Of a stretch of 64,000 bases of DNA, positions 8,554-16,746 are shown piece by piece (the stretch's first letter is position 1; every line of letters begins with the position of its first letter). Position numbers and translations under genes: made by a program. The notes under the pieces are model-generated. The model made no database searches. It was not told where the DNA came from and saw nothing but the letters and a program-made list of their open reading frames with translations. This DNA is from Agrobacterium vaccinii (GTDB taxonomy: Bacteria; Pseudomonadota; Alphaproteobacteria; Rhizobiales; Rhizobiaceae): assembly GCF_021310995.1 (NCBI RefSeq), contig NZ_CP054151.1, positions 62,001 to 126,000 on the forward strand. Reading direction: 5' to 3'.

Positions 8554-10419
8554 GTGCATCACGATAACGCCAAGGCTAACCCGCTTTTCAACAATCCACT
8601 TTTGACGAGAGACGATCTCGCAAAGGCTGTGATGGATCTGTTCAACCCGCTTTTACCGTATTTTTCCGAAGGTGGGGCGCGGGTCCGGCTGAGTGCCACG
8701 GGCGCGATCTTCGATTATCCGGCAGCGGAACTGGAAGGCTTTGCGCGCCCGCTTTGGGGAATCGTACCGTTGTCAGCGGGCGGATATGACTTCCCGTATT
8801 GGGAACTGTACCGGCGCGGTCTGGCGAACGGCACCAACCCGGATCATGCCGAATATTGGGGCGATGTTTCAGACCGCAACCAGCGGCTTGTGGAGCTGGC
8901 CGCGATCGGTTTTGCGCTGGCCATGGTGCCTGAGCACATCTGGGAGCCCTTGAGGGATGCGGACAAAGAAGTCGTTGCCGCCTATCTGCTGGCAGCGCGC
9001 GAACGGGAATTCGTCGATAATAACTGGAAGTTCTTCCGCGTTCTGATCGATCTCGGTCTGGAGCGCGTGGGCGTTGCTTTCGACAAAACCAAGACGCACG
9101 CCTATCTCGATGAACTCGAGGCCTTCGACATTGGCGATGGCTGGTACCGCGACGGACCGGTGCGGCGGGTCGATCACTACGTGCCCTTCGCCATGCATTT
9201 CTACGGGCTAATCTATACGGTGTTGGCCAAGGGCGATGATGCGCGCAAAACCCGGCTGCTCCAGCGCTCCAAACGCTTCGCCAGCGATATCCGCCACTGG
9301 TTTGGCCCGGATGGCGCTTCGCTCGCCTTCGGGCGCAGCCAGACCTATCGTTTCGCGGCGGGCGGTTTCTGGGGCGGGCTCGCCTTTGCAGATCTGGAAG
9401 CTCTGCCGTGGTCTCAGGTCAAAGGCTATTACATGCGTCACATCAGATGGTGGGCGAAGCTACCGATTTGTGACCGCGACGGCGTCTTGTCCATCGGTTA
9501 CGGCTATCCCAACCTGTTGATGAGCGAGAGTTACAACTCGCCCTGCTCGCCCTATTGGGCGCTGAAGTTCTTCCTGCCTTTGGCACTGCCGGGCGACCAT
9601 CCGTTCTGGGTTGCGGAAGAAGCAGAGCCAGAAACATTTGCCGAGCCGGTGCCCTTGCCGAAACCCGGCATGGTCGCTTTCCACACGCCCGGCAATGTCG
9701 TGGTTCTCTCCTCGGGCCAGCAGCATGACAAAATGCGCGGCGCGCAGGAGAAATATTCAAAATTCGTCTATTCGACGCGCTACGCCTTCAACATCGAGGC
9801 AGACGACCGGCATTTTGCAGCGGCCAGTTTCGACGGAATGCTGGGGCTATCGGATGACGGCGTGCATTTTCGCACGCGTGAGACGATGGAGGAGGCTTTG
9901 ATTGCCGGGGAATGCCTCTACTCGCGCTGGCGGCCATGGGCGGATGTCGATATCGAGACGTGGCTCGTGCCGCGCAACCCTTGGCACATAAGGCTGCATC
10001 GCATCCGCACCCCACGTCCTCTGCAAATATCCGAAGGTGGATTTGCCATCGAACGAGCCGATTTTAATCGTGACCGGACGGAAGAGGGCGAAGGCGGTGC
10101 TGTCTGTTACGGGCAGGCCGATACAAGCGCCATCTTCGATCTATCGACTGGCACCCGGCGGGTCGGTCTATGCCACCAAGCCATCGCCAACACCAATCTC
10201 ATACATGCCAGAACGCTTGTTCCGCAGTTACGAGGCACGATCGCGACAGGCGAGACGCATCTTATCACGGCCTGCATGGCTCTCCCCGCCGACACGGCAG
10301 CGGAAGCGGCATTGGCCGAATTGCCGGTTACTGCTGATCTGTCTGCGTTGGAAGAGACGTTCAGGCGCGATGGACGGCGGGTTGCGGCCTTTGCTCTGAA
10401 CGAAAATCGCGAAGGCTGA
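8554..10419 (+). CDS. DUF2264 family protein
   Basis: This 621-residue cytoplasmic protein has no signal peptide and starts at GTG 8554. The N-terminal two thirds matches DUF2264: LTRDDLAKAVMDLFNPLLPYF, the FARPLWGIVPL segment near residues 65-75, and the Tyr/Trp-rich RFAAGGFWGGLAF stretch. The C-terminal third is beta-rich. The family probably adopts an alpha/alpha-toroid plus beta-sheet fold like heparinase-type lyases, and members sit in glycan loci; the reaction is not established to my knowledge. It follows the terminator of the transporter operon and precedes the acyltransferase fusion by 5 bases, so those two genes probably form a separate or read-through unit. Confidence 0.85.
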   Translation: MHHDNAKANPLFNNPLLTRDDLAKAVMDLFNPLLPYFSEGGARVRLSATGAIFDYPAAELEGFARPLWGIVPLSAGGYDFPYWELYRRGLANGTNPDHAEYWGDVSDRNQRLVELAAIGFALAMVPEHIWEPLRDADKEVVAAYLLAAREREFVDNNWKFFRVLIDLGLERVGVAFDKTKTHAYLDELEAFDIGDGWYRDGPVRRVDHYVPFAMHFYGLIYTVLAKGDDARKTRLLQRSKRFASDIRHWFGPDGASLAFGRSQTYRFAAGGFWGGLAFADLEALPWSQVKGYYMRHIRWWAKLPICDRDGVLSIGYGYPNLLMSESYNSPCSPYWALKFFLPLALPGDHPFWVAEEAEPETFAEPVPLPKPGMVAFHTPGNVVVLSSGQQHDKMRGAQEKYSKFVYSTRYAFNIEADDRHFAAASFDGMLGLSDDGVHFRTRETMEEALIAGECLYSRWRPWADVDIETWLVPRNPWHIRLHRIRTPRPLQISEGGFAIERADFNRDRTEEGEGGAVCYGQADTSAIFDLSTGTRRVGLCHQAIANTNLIHARTLVPQLRGTIATGETHLITACMALPADTAAEAALAELPVTADLSALEETFRRDGRRVAAFALNENREG

Positions 10420-10424
10420 CGCAG

Positions 10425-12053
10425 ATGAATTCCCAACGGTCGGATCGGCTGAATATCGTTACCTGGGAACGGACACAGGAAGATATCGACAGCCCTGACC
10501 ATCAGGCCCGTCTAGAAAGTTTGAAGCACTGCGCCAATGCTCAATTCGGGCCAGGCGTTTACATCGCCGACAAAGCTGAGGTGTATACGGACAGGTTGAT
10601 AATGGGTGCGCAGTCGTGGATTGCCGGTCATGCAATCGTGCGCGGTGACATTGAACTCGGCGACAACGTATCGATCAACCCTTATGCCTGTATTTCAGGG
10701 AAGGTGAAGATCGGTAACGGCGTGCGTATCGCATCTCATGTCAGCATCGTCGGCTTCAATCACGGCTTCGATGATATCGAGACCCCTATCTACCGCCAGC
10801 CGCTGACCTCGCTCGGCATAGAGATTGGCGACGATGTCTGGATGGGTGCCAATGCGGTTGTTTTGGACGGCGTGAAGATAGGACGCGGAGCGATCATTGC
10901 AGCGGGCGCGGTGGTGGCAAAGGACATTCCAGCCATGGCCATCGCAGGTGGCGTTCCCGCCCGGGTTTTGAGATATCGCGGCGAGCAGACGCACGCGACA
11001 AAACTGCCGGAAACCGAGCGTCTATTGCGGGAAATCGGAGTAGAGATAGCGGGCGACTGGCGCACCGTCATTCGCTCACATGAAAAGGGCGGCGTCTATC
11101 GTTCACCCGATGCATCCGGCAATGACGTCGAAAGCGTGAGGCATCTGTGCGACGCAATCGAGATCGCGGCAGCATTCGGAGAGGAAGCTACGGCCTTCGA
11201 CGCCAGAAAAACCGTAGCTGACTTTCAGGCGATGCAGGATAGCAAAACGGGGCTGTTTTTCGACGCCAACCACAGCCATTCCTCGCCGCCGGAACAAGAC
11301 CAGAATGTTCTCTACAATATTCTGGCGGTCGGATATGCGCTGGAATGTTTCGAGGCTGCGCCCAAGCACCCTATCGCGTTCGTGGAGAATATGACTGCCG
11401 ACGACCTTATTCGCCTTCTGGACAATCTGCCATGGCAAAGCCGCGCTTGGCACTGTGGTGCCACGGTCGACGCCGTCGCCACGGCGCACCATTTCAACAG
11501 GCGATATTTCACATCCAGCGACAACCTTGCCGTTCTCTTCGGATGGCTGGCGCTAAATGTCGATAAAACGACAGGGCTGTGGGGTGAGCCAACGACCACG
11601 CAGGGTCTGCTGCAACCGGTCAACGGCTTCTACCGGCTGACCCGAGGTTCCTACGCCCAATTCGGTCTGCCCGTTCCCTATCCGCAGGCGGCAATCGATT
11701 CCGTTATTGCAAACTACCGCGCATATGGAGCGTTTCAGGGCAAGGATTACAACGCCTGCAACCTGCTCGACACGATCCATCCTCTTCTTCTCTGCCTGAA
11801 ACAGACCAATCACAGACAAGAGGAGGCAAAAAATATTGCCCGCGAAACTGTGAGACGGATCAGGGAGCGTTGGCAAAAAGGCAGGGGATTTGCTTTTGCG
11901 GAAGGACACTCTCCTGGGTTACAGGGCACAGAAATGTGGATGTCAGTCCTTTGGCTGGCCGCGAAGCTGCTGGGCGAAGACCAATTTCTGCCATTCAAAC
12001 CGATGGGCGTTCATCGCGTTGAAATCGTCGGCGCGAACCCTACCGCCCGCTGA
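10425..12053 (+). CDS. Hexapeptide acyltransferase fused to an alpha/alpha-toroid-like domain
   Basis: Residues about 45-190 form a left-handed beta-helix acyltransferase of the WcaF/NodL/maltose O-acetyltransferase type: hexad repeats such as IELGDNVSINPYACI and IEIGDDVWMGANAVV, the probable catalytic His in VGFNHGFDD, and the end motif GVPARVLRYRG. Residues about 225-520 form a separate helical domain with repeated aromatic-rich segments (AWHCGATVDAVATAHHFNRR, GLWGEPTTTQGLLQPVNG) resembling alpha/alpha toroids of glycan-active enzymes. The combination of 542 residues is well above the usual 180-220 for this acyltransferase family. It may acetylate or deacetylate glycans processed by the neighbouring genes; this is inferred. 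Its 3' end overlaps the convergent sulfatase gene by 14 bases. Confidence 0.8.
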   Translation: MNSQRSDRLNIVTWERTQEDIDSPDHQARLESLKHCANAQFGPGVYIADKAEVYTDRLIMGAQSWIAGHAIVRGDIELGDNVSINPYACISGKVKIGNGVRIASHVSIVGFNHGFDDIETPIYRQPLTSLGIEIGDDVWMGANAVVLDGVKIGRGAIIAAGAVVAKDIPAMAIAGGVPARVLRYRGEQTHATKLPETERLLREIGVEIAGDWRTVIRSHEKGGVYRSPDASGNDVESVRHLCDAIEIAAAFGEEATAFDARKTVADFQAMQDSKTGLFFDANHSHSSPPEQDQNVLYNILAVGYALECFEAAPKHPIAFVENMTADDLIRLLDNLPWQSRAWHCGATVDAVATAHHFNRRYFTSSDNLAVLFGWLALNVDKTTGLWGEPTTTQGLLQPVNGFYRLTRGSYAQFGLPVPYPQAAIDSVIANYRAYGAFQGKDYNACNLLDTIHPLLLCLKQTNHRQEEAKNIARETVRRIRERWQKGRGFAFAEGHSPGLQGTEMWMSVLWLAAKLLGEDQFLPFKPMGVHRVEIVGANPTAR

Positions 12054-13662
12054 GTGCATCGATTAACAGTTCACGCAGTTCGTTCATCGGCCACTCGCGC
12101 GTCGCGTTCATGGGTGTCATACTCGCGGTAAAGCCTTCTCTTTGAAATCGGTTGAGGAGCTGCATATCGTCCGTGACGATGTGCACCGGTACGGCTCTTG
12201 ATGCGGCTGGGCCAGTGATGATGGATGCGGGCTGGTGATCCCCGAGAATAATATAGACAGTGCCACGCCCCTGTCGCGCCATGAAGTCGCCCAGCGTGGC
12301 GAGCGAGTAATCGATGGTCTGGATATACTGGCTGCGCACGCGGTCTGGATCGGCCCAGACGACAGCAGGAGGATCGCCGCTGGTTGCTTGGTCGTTGAAA
12401 ACCGATCCATCGCCAATCTGATCCCAGTCGATAAGCTTTGACACTGGCGTCCAAGGCGCGTGGCTTGAGATAAGTGCGATTTCCGCCATCACGTTTTGTT
12501 CACGGGCGTGGGCAGGTTTTACCGCAAGGCGATCAAAGGCGGACATTGTGTACTGGTCCGGCATCGTGACCCAGTTGAAGGGCTTGCCGCGATATTCGAG
12601 ACCCGACGCTGGAAGTATCTGATCATAGCCGAAATAGTCAGACTCCGGCCAATCCATGGTAATGGCTGGCATGACAGCGACGCTATGCCAGCCAGCTTGA
12701 GAGAACAGTCGGTTCAAGCTCGGTTGCTGGCTGATCATCAAGCGGTCGTACCGCGCCTGACTATCGACCCAAAGGCCTGATAGCAATGTGCCGTGCGCCA
12801 GCCAGCTTAGCCCACCAACGGTGGGAGAGGTGATCCAGCCGCTTGCCGCATGGAGTCCTGCCGCTTCGATCTGTTTATCGATTGCGGACAACCTAGGGAG
12901 CGTCACGCCTGAGTATCGCGGGTCGTCGACTGCTGATCGCCCGTAGGATTCCACGAAGATCAGGACGACATCCTTGCCCTTCACCGCCTGAAAGAGGTCC
13001 TTTCCATGGCGAGGGCCAAGTCCGCTTGCGAGCTGCTGCTCGAAAACCTGCATATCCGCGGCAGAACGAACGATAAGAGCAAGTCTTGCCGAAAGATAAG
13101 TTGGCGTTTCAAACTCGACCTGCGGCTTGCCGAGAAGAAGGGCCAATCCGCCGATGACAAGGATGGCTGCGAAAGCGCCGAGCAGCATCTGCCGTAAGCG
13201 TCCTCGCGCCTGCGCCATCCACCGCAGCGACATGAGAAAGACTGCCGCTACTGCCACGATGAGGATTATTCCGCCTGCCAGTGCGGCCACGGCGGCGGGC
13301 GTGCCCAATGTGCGTGATATGAGGTTCCAGCCGTCACTCAGCATCTTGATGTCGAGATATGGATTGAACTGCCGCTGGAATGCGCTCTGCACGCCGATAT
13401 CGGAAAGCTTCAGGAAGAGAACGAGAAAGACAACAGCGCCGGAAAAAAGGATAACGACACGCCTCAACCATCCCCGCAATATCAGTGCCAGAATCGCGAT
13501 GAGAGGCCATTCCAGCGGTAGGCGCGCAAAGGCCCCGTAGCCCAGTGCGTCGGGATGATCAGGCAGGGTGAAGGCAAGGAAAGCAGCGACAGAGAAAAGG
13601 AGTGCTCCGACCATCGCTTTCAAGTTAATGTGTTCTCCACCTGTCCCGAATTTTCCCATCAA
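12040..13662 (-). CDS. LtaS/sulfatase-type membrane phosphotransferase or sulfatase
   Basis: The 540-residue product has about five N-terminal transmembrane segments (roughly residues 15-31, 50-64, 66-86, 120-145, 159-178) and an alkaline-phosphatase-superfamily domain exposed to the periplasm. Visible motifs are VVLIFVESYGRS with metal-binding Glu238, SPTVGGLSWLAHG (about 279-291) holding the likely nucleophile Thr/Ser, ISSHAPW, and YIILGDHQP near residue 473. LtaS- and OpgB/EptA-like members transfer phosphoglycerol or phosphoethanolamine from lipids to glycans, whereas others are sulfatases; the motifs do not separate these. It diverges from the LPG-synthase-like gene and may belong to the adjacent lipid/pterin-like cluster. 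Confidence 0.82.
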   Translation of the reverse strand: MMGKFGTGGEHINLKAMVGALLFSVAAFLAFTLPDHPDALGYGAFARLPLEWPLIAILALILRGWLRRVVILFSGAVVFLVLFLKLSDIGVQSAFQRQFNPYLDIKMLSDGWNLISRTLGTPAAVAALAGGIILIVAVAAVFLMSLRWMAQARGRLRQMLLGAFAAILVIGGLALLLGKPQVEFETPTYLSARLALIVRSAADMQVFEQQLASGLGPRHGKDLFQAVKGKDVVLIFVESYGRSAVDDPRYSGVTLPRLSAIDKQIEAAGLHAASGWITSPTVGGLSWLAHGTLLSGLWVDSQARYDRLMISQQPSLNRLFSQAGWHSVAVMPAITMDWPESDYFGYDQILPASGLEYRGKPFNWVTMPDQYTMSAFDRLAVKPAHAREQNVMAEIALISSHAPWTPVSKLIDWDQIGDGSVFNDQATSGDPPAVVWADPDRVRSQYIQTIDYSLATLGDFMARQGRGTVYIILGDHQPASIITGPAASRAVPVHIVTDDMQLLNRFQREGFTASMTPMNATREWPMNELRELLIDALSGR

Positions 13663-13730
13663 ACCAAACTGCTCCTGTTTATCGCACGTAAAATCTGATG
13701 GAAGCCGACATACTGTAAAGGCCGCAACGC

Positions 13731-14648
13731 TTGAACATACTGCGAATATTCGTGTCCGTCATGATGTTGGCAATCCTTGCCATGATTGTGGTTCGCACCG
13801 AGCTGACCGCGCTTCAGCAATCCCTCGCGCGCGTTTCGTGGGCGGCCATCATTTCTTGTATCGCGCTGGTACAGGTGCAGATCATCCTTTCCGCCCTGCG
13901 ATGGCGCTTCACCTCGCAGCGTCTAGGGCAGGACATCGCGCCGCTGAAAGCGATCCGTGAATATTACGTCGCGAGCCTTCTCAACCAGACGCTTCCGGGA
14001 GGAATGAGCGGTGATGCCGTGCGCGCGTGGAGAATGCGGGGTGATGAACCGGGCGGATGGAAGCAGCCTGCCAAAGCCGTTCTCTTTGAGCGACTTTCCG
14101 GGCAGATTGCGCTCTTCGTTCTGGCGTTGGTGGGGCTTGCCATATGGCCCATCGTCACCGGTGCCAATTTCGGCCAACATACGCGGCATTACCTTGTTTT
14201 CGGCGCAACAGTGATTGCGGCGGCTGTGATTGTGCTGCTTTTGAAGAAGCGACGTGGTGAGGCCAGAAGCGCTCTGCGCGAGAGCCTTCTGGATGTTTTC
14301 GTCAGGCGCAAGGCCTGGCTTTTTCACACCGTCACGAGCATCGGCATTCTCTCTGCTTACATCGGCGTATTCTTCATTGCGGCACAGGCAGCTGATTCCG
14401 GGCTGCCGTGGATCGCGTGTTTTACGATCATTCCGTTCTGTCTCGTGGCGATGCTGATCCCGACCGGATTTGGCGGCTGGGGTACTCGTGAAGCTGCGGC
14501 CATGGTACTCTGGCCCATGCTGGGGGCGGCGTCGGTCGATGGACTTGCTGCAAGCATTACGTATGGAGGGCTCTCGCTTGCCGGTGCAGCACCCGGAGCC
14601 ATCTTCCTCGCCACAGCGGTATTGCGAAAGCGGCCAAGCCACGCCTGA
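13731..14648 (+). CDS. LPG-synthase transmembrane-domain (UPF0104) protein
   Basis: This 305-residue multi-pass protein has about eight hydrophobic segments and the conserved YYVASLLNQTLPGGMSGDA (residues about 80-98) of the lysylphosphatidylglycerol-synthase transmembrane/UPF0104 family. This domain acts as a lipid flippase in MprF and occurs alone in many bacteria near glycolipid or phospholipid genes. The start is TTG at 13731, with AAAGG about 10 bases before. It converges with a CDP-alcohol phosphatidyltransferase gene, and diverges from the LtaS-like gene. I infer a role in moving a modified lipid across the inner membrane. Confidence 0.85.
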   Translation: MNILRIFVSVMMLAILAMIVVRTELTALQQSLARVSWAAIISCIALVQVQIILSALRWRFTSQRLGQDIAPLKAIREYYVASLLNQTLPGGMSGDAVRAWRMRGDEPGGWKQPAKAVLFERLSGQIALFVLALVGLAIWPIVTGANFGQHTRHYLVFGATVIAAAVIVLLLKKRRGEARSALRESLLDVFVRRKAWLFHTVTSIGILSAYIGVFFIAAQAADSGLPWIACFTIIPFCLVAMLIPTGFGGWGTREAAAMVLWPMLGAASVDGLAASITYGGLSLAGAAPGAIFLATAVLRKRPSHA

Positions 14649-14700
14649 GGCAGGCATCACGAGTGCGCGATCTGTCAAGACAGCAAGTCGGCTGCGACGG

Positions 14701-15465
14701 TCACGCTGCCATCCGCTTGCGTAGCAGATAAACGATGTCGATGGCAAATGAGATCACCAGCATTGCAAGAGCGGCGGCGGCGAGATAGGCCGAAACCGGC
14801 GCCGTGACAGCCGGAACCAGAACAAAACACAGTATTGCCCCCTGCACGACGCAAACGAATTTGCGCCGCAGCGAAGGTGGAAGATCACCAGAGAGAAACG
14901 GAGCCACCCAGCCTGCTGCCACAAAGAGGTATCGCATCAAGCCGATCATAAGAACCCACGCGCCAGCCTTATCGAGCATGGCGGCTGCTGCCGAGAGGAT
15001 CAGGATGAGGAACGCATCCACCTCCATATCGAAACGAGCGCCTAACTCGGATTCCTGACGGTATCGGCGGGCAAGATACCCATCGATACCATCCAACGCC
15101 AGCGCGACGACCACGACACCGACCAATATCCAGAGAACCGTATCCGCCGTGTGCAGGCTTTCAAAACACAGCACCATCGCGCCTGTGAGGCTTACGAGCG
15201 AGGCCCGAAAGGCGGTCACGATATTGGCGTAGCCGAACCTGCGGTGTGGATATTTCGGGAGAAGATACACCACGAAGCCGAAGATGACCGACAGGGAAAT
15301 CACGGCAGAGGCGACGAAATCCCAACCCAAGGACATTTCTGTGCGAACGAGCAGCGCAACAATGATCGTGCCCAGCATCAGACAGGCGAGATGTGCCAGC
15401 GTGTTTTGAAAAAGGGGCCTTCGGTCCCTGAGACTATTGGGCGTACCGCCATCGATCAGTGTCAT
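14701..15465 (-). CDS. CDP-alcohol phosphatidyltransferase family protein
   Basis: This 254-residue membrane protein carries the complete catalytic signature D-G-x2-A-R-x8-G-x3-D-x3-D, read as DGYLAR, eight residues, then GARFDMEVD. Such enzymes displace CMP from a CDP-linked lipid or alcohol to build a phosphodiester. About six hydrophobic segments surround the motif, as usual. The gene lies 21 bases downstream of the RibBA-like gene on the same strand, so the two are probably co-transcribed. The acceptor cannot be told from sequence. Its neighbours suggest that the product is not a housekeeping phospholipid. Confidence 0.88.
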   Translation of the reverse strand: MTLIDGGTPNSLRDRRPLFQNTLAHLACLMLGTIIVALLVRTEMSLGWDFVASAVISLSVIFGFVVYLLPKYPHRRFGYANIVTAFRASLVSLTGAMVLCFESLHTADTVLWILVGVVVVALALDGIDGYLARRYRQESELGARFDMEVDAFLILILSAAAAMLDKAGAWVLMIGLMRYLFVAAGWVAPFLSGDLPPSLRRKFVCVVQGAILCFVLVPAVTAPVSAYLAAAALAMLVISFAIDIVYLLRKRMAA

Positions 15466-15486
15466 TCATTCACCCGCCCACATATG

Positions 15487-16593
15487 TCACTCAGCCGCAA
15501 CAAGTGCCTTCAAATCCATGAGATGCCCGGCACGAAGGGTCTTTGTGCGAAGATAGTTCTCGTTTTCCGCCGTCACCGTTCCCGTCACCGGAGCACGCGC
15601 ATCCACTTCGATACCCCCTGCCCTGATCGCACTGATCTTTGTCGGATTGTTGGTGTAAATGGCGACCTTTGAAATATTCAAATGCTGCAGCATTGCGATG
15701 GCCGCCTCGTAGTGTCGGTGGTCCGCTTCTAGACCGAGTTCAGCGTCTGCATCGATCGTATCTAGGCCAAGATGCTGATATCCATAGGCACGCATTTTCG
15801 CGCCGATACCCGTGCCGCGTCCCTCCTGATCGAGATAAAGGAGAACACCACCGCCCGCTTGTTTCAGCAGCACCAGTCCATTGCGAAGCTGATCGCCGCA
15901 ATCGCATTTCAGCGAACCGCAAAGATCGCCGGTGATGCAGGAAGAGTGGATGCGGATAGGCACGGTGCGCGATACGTCCGGTTTGCCGACGACAATGGCA
16001 ATCTGGTCCTTTTGCGCAAGTCCACCCCGGAAAACGACGAATTCGGAGTCCCCCAAATCCTTGAGGGGAACGCGCGTGCGGACGACCTTCTCGAAGCGCT
16101 GACGTGCAACATCTGTGCCCTTCAAGCGATCTGCGGATAATTCGCAGCACCCATCAAAGCTGCCGTGCGAGCTCGAGACGTCGGCAATCACCATGGCTGG
16201 GAGAAGAAGCGCGATGCGCGCCAGTTCTGCGGTTTGCGATGCGAGCGCGTCAGCCTCCATCCACCTTTCAGGCCTTTCAGCACCGAGCACGTAGGATAGT
16301 GTGGAGGCCTGCTCAAAATTCACGCCGGAGAGTGGCGTCACGATATCTCCGTTGCCGACGATGCCGAGCCGCGTGGCGCGGGGAGCCGTTAGCAACAATG
16401 AGTGCCGGTTCTCAGTCGCCATGGCAAACTGGTCATAGAGCGAGGGCGCGACAGCATCCAGCGCCAAAACGGCAAGCTTTCTCTCATTGGAAGACAGAAG
16501 AACCGGGCGACCATAACGAAGCTCCGAAACGGCGCGTTCGACTTCAATTTCAGGCGTGGTGAATTGAAAAGGTGACTGGCTAATAGGCGACAT
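15487..16593 (-). CDS. RibBA-like GTP cyclohydrolase II with a degenerate DHBP synthase half
   Basis: Residues about 205-365 form a GTP cyclohydrolase II: zinc ligands Cys219, Cys230 and Cys232 in SSC...KCDC, substrate loop DQEGRG (255-260), catalytic Asp291 and Arg293 in EADHRH, and TNNP (314-317). It should open GTP to the diaminopyrimidinone ribosyl phosphate with loss of formate. Residues 15-140 align with RibB (3,4-dihydroxybutanone-phosphate synthase), but the acidic DDEDRENEGD loop reads SSNERKLAVL and the HTE metal motif reads SQTAE, so this half is probably inactive. It faces the dehydrogenase gene across 153 bases. I read it as a pathway-specific paralogue, not the riboflavin enzyme; a second housekeeping copy should exist elsewhere. 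Confidence 0.85.
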   Translation of the reverse strand: MSPISQSPFQFTTPEIEVERAVSELRYGRPVLLSSNERKLAVLALDAVAPSLYDQFAMATENRHSLLLTAPRATRLGIVGNGDIVTPLSGVNFEQASTLSYVLGAERPERWMEADALASQTAELARIALLLPAMVIADVSSSHGSFDGCCELSADRLKGTDVARQRFEKVVRTRVPLKDLGDSEFVVFRGGLAQKDQIAIVVGKPDVSRTVPIRIHSSCITGDLCGSLKCDCGDQLRNGLVLLKQAGGGVLLYLDQEGRGTGIGAKMRAYGYQHLGLDTIDADAELGLEADHRHYEAAIAMLQHLNISKVAIYTNNPTKISAIRAGGIEVDARAPVTGTVTAENENYLRTKTLRAGHLMDLKALVAAE

Positions 16594-16746
16594 ATGGCAT
16601 GCTCTCCCTAGACGTTTTTATTTTTTACGGAGAAGATCGTTCTTGGATTTCTCGGGGGGCAGAAATTTATTTCGGCATTGTGCACGGAACAAAACGCGCC
16701 TCTCAGCGATACGCTCCATTGAATAAGCATTTGTGGGATCACGCTT

